Source of the DNA: Hydrogenophaga sp. 2FB
GTDB taxonomy: Bacteria > Pseudomonadota > Gammaproteobacteria > Burkholderiales > Burkholderiaceae_C
Length of the DNA: 64,000 bases
Assembly: GCF_005503365.1 (NCBI RefSeq)
Contig: NZ_SCML01000009.1
Location: 1 to 64,000, forward strand
Reading direction: 5' to 3'
The position numbers were made by a program, and so were the translations under genes. This document shows, one piece after another, positions 62,862-64,000 of this stretch. Every line of letters begins with the position of its first letter. Positions within the stretch are counted from its first letter, which is position 1. The notes beneath the pieces were generated by a model, which worked only from the letters and a program-made list of their open reading frames with translations, had not been told where the DNA came from and made no database searches.

Positions 62862-64000
62862 CTAGCGAGCGATGCGAGGCGTGTTCATCAAACGCCGGAT
62901 CGACCAGCTCGCCACGCCTATAAGCAGTACGTTCAGCAACACAGTGCCAAAGAGCAGGTGGGACTGCCCCGGAACGTATCCAAAACTCGCGTACCGAAAG
63001 GCCACGACTTGGGCAAGCAACGAGCACAGCACCCAGTTTTGCCCAGCCAGTCGATACGACAGGAACTCGAAAAGCGCGCCCACCAGCCCGAGCACAAGCA
63101 GGCCGGCGAAGACGAAGGCCATCGAGCCGGGGTAGTAAAAGAACGCGATGACACCGGGAAGTGAAACGAAATGGTGCTTGGACTTGTCGATCCCCAACTC
63201 GTTATAGGGTGAATCGATAAAGTAGCGGTCAAAAAGGCTGAGCCGACCTTCCTGAAACGTCTCCTGCCAAGCTTCTCGCCAAAGAGGCCAGCCGAGTCGG
63301 TCGGAAGACGACACCGCCATCACGCCCTCGATACCGACCCACCGATCGATGAAGAGGGGCCCCGTCATGGTCTTGGCGCTCTTGGCAAAGTCGTTGGAGT
63401 CGTAGGCGAGCGTCGCCTCCGGGGTTGCCGCCGTGGGGGGATTGTAGATCGCGCCCAGCACGCTGCTGGCGCGTAGGTAGTTGACGCAGAGCACCGACGC
63501 CGCGAACAAGACGGTGAATGCGATCGCAGCCACGGCCACGGTTCGCAGATGTAGCCGCACGCTCATGGCCAGCACGGTGCGCAGGCCACCCAGCCCCAGG
63601 GCCGCGGCATTGAGGACCATGCCACGGCTAAGCAGTGAAACATTGGACGCAAAGCACTCCAGCAACGGCGGGAAGATAGCCACCATGGACACGTTTCGCT
63701 GAAGTTCGATCTCGAACCGGATGATCAGCGCCGCCATCGAGGACAGCCCGAACTGCAGCAGCCACTTGTAGATGCCATTGAGGCCAAATGGCAACACCGT
63801 TTGCGTCACCATGCCCCGCTGGTAAATGCCCAGCCAGATGTTGCTGAGTGCGATGCCCAGCACCAACAAGCCGAATAGCACAAGACAGGTCGTGCGGTAG
63901 GCTCGGTAGAGTTCGAACAGACCTTGGCCCGTGCACGACGGCGGAGTCGCGGGGTAGCAAAACAACCGCTGCCTGATGAGGCTGGCCAACAACAGGCCAC
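62862..64000 (-). CDS. Polytopic membrane protein, O-antigen/polysaccharide polymerase candidate (5' end outside window)
   Basis: The frame runs off the window end (no start needed before 64000), so ~379 C-terminal residues are seen. At least nine membrane segments are visible, with a large periplasmic loop between residues ~180 and 270 of the visible part (YNPPTAATPEATLAYDSNDF...RYFIDSPYNELGIDKSKHHFVSLPG). This layout, in the midst of a Wzx/Wzy locus, suits a Wzy-type polymerase of the oligosaccharide repeat unit class; sequence motifs of this class are weak, so this is an inference. It is the gene directly before the flippase-ligase fusion on the same strand. Confidence 0.65.
   Translation of the reverse strand, partial: GLLLASLIRQRLFCYPATPPSCTGQGLFELYRAYRTTCLVLFGLLVLGIALSNIWLGIYQRGMVTQTVLPFGLNGIYKWLLQFGLSSMAALIIRFEIELQRNVSMVAIFPPLLECFASNVSLLSRGMVLNAAALGLGGLRTVLAMSVRLHLRTVAVAAIAFTVLFAASVLCVNYLRASSVLGAIYNPPTAATPEATLAYDSNDFAKSAKTMTGPLFIDRWVGIEGVMAVSSSDRLGWPLWREAWQETFQEGRLSLFDRYFIDSPYNELGIDKSKHHFVSLPGVIAFFYYPGSMAFVFAGLLVLGLVGALFEFLSYRLAGQNWVLCSLLAQVVAFRYASFGYVPGQSHLLFGTVLLNVLLIGVASWSIRRLMNTPRIAR

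Overview
The window is GC-rich chromosomal DNA from a betaproteobacterium. Burkholderiales, most likely Comamonadaceae (Hydrogenophaga/Acidovorax-like), is the best guess. This rests on protein flavour, very high third-position GC, gene neighbourhoods (mreBCD-mrdA divergent from gatCAB; an ECF sigma/NrsF pair with an MXKDX protein) and a dispersed intergenic repeat of a style I associate with that family. I found no rRNA, tRNA, insertion sequence, phage or CRISPR array. Genes are densely packed, with many ATGA/GTGA stop-start overlaps.

Layout. (1) 1-4.8 kb: the 3' end of a giant CdiA/filamentous-hemagglutinin exoprotein. A compositional break near 3.25 kb starts an AT-richer module holding the variable toxin tip, a small immunity-type gene, two unknown small genes and a decayed copy of one of them. 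(2) 4.9-16.4 kb: housekeeping and envelope genes. These are lplT, alr, a three-gene glycolipid module (HAD-UbiA fusion, small EamA/SMR carrier, GT39 transferase), membrane and lipoprotein genes, an AI-2E family transporter, a TSUP permease and a LysR regulator. (3) 16.4-23.5 kb: a LysR regulator divergent from mmsA, then a GMC oxidoreductase, an unknown gene coupled to amt, a sigma54/NtrC-type amt control region that also appears to drive a small RNA, and a second TSUP permease. (4) 23.5-33.9 kb: the cell-shape operon mreB-mreC-mreD-mrdA, gatCAB, a DUF4124 protein, and pyrE head-to-head with an exodeoxyribonuclease III gene with overlapping start codons. (5) 33.9-37.6 kb: b-type cytochrome, YedY-like molybdoenzyme, MXKDX repeat protein, ECF sigma and NrsF anti-sigma, all on one strand and preceded by a GTAACC-N16-CGAA promoter; then a DM13 protein. 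(6) 37.7-45.7 kb: kdpABCDE, high-affinity K+ uptake plus its sensor kinase and regulator. kdpB appears to begin at a non-canonical AUA codon. (7) 45.8-52.6 kb: MBL hydrolase, M48 protease, AmpG-like permease, acyl-CoA ligase, an OmpR/EnvZ-type pair and a second candidate small RNA. (8) 52.6-64 kb: a surface-polysaccharide operon on the minus strand running past the window end. It holds a polymerase-like membrane protein (partial), a flippase fused to an O-antigen ligase/polymerase, a WbuB-like glycosyltransferase, the UDP-L-FucNAc genes (fnlB, fnlA, fnlC), a WbpV/WbjF-like reductase, an initiating sugar-phosphate transferase and a WbpM-like dehydratase.

How they work together. Region 8 encodes two nucleotide-sugar routes (WbpM plus the SDR reductase for a 2-acetamido-2,6-dideoxy-D-hexose; FnlA/B/C for L-FucNAc), the initiating transferase, a glycosyltransferase, export and polymerisation. 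Region 5 looks like one self-contained redox-stress regulon that feeds back on its own sigma factor. The most unusual points are the kdpB start codon, the flippase-ligase fusion, the sigma-controlled molybdoenzyme operon, the decayed immunity gene and the two unannotated transcripts.
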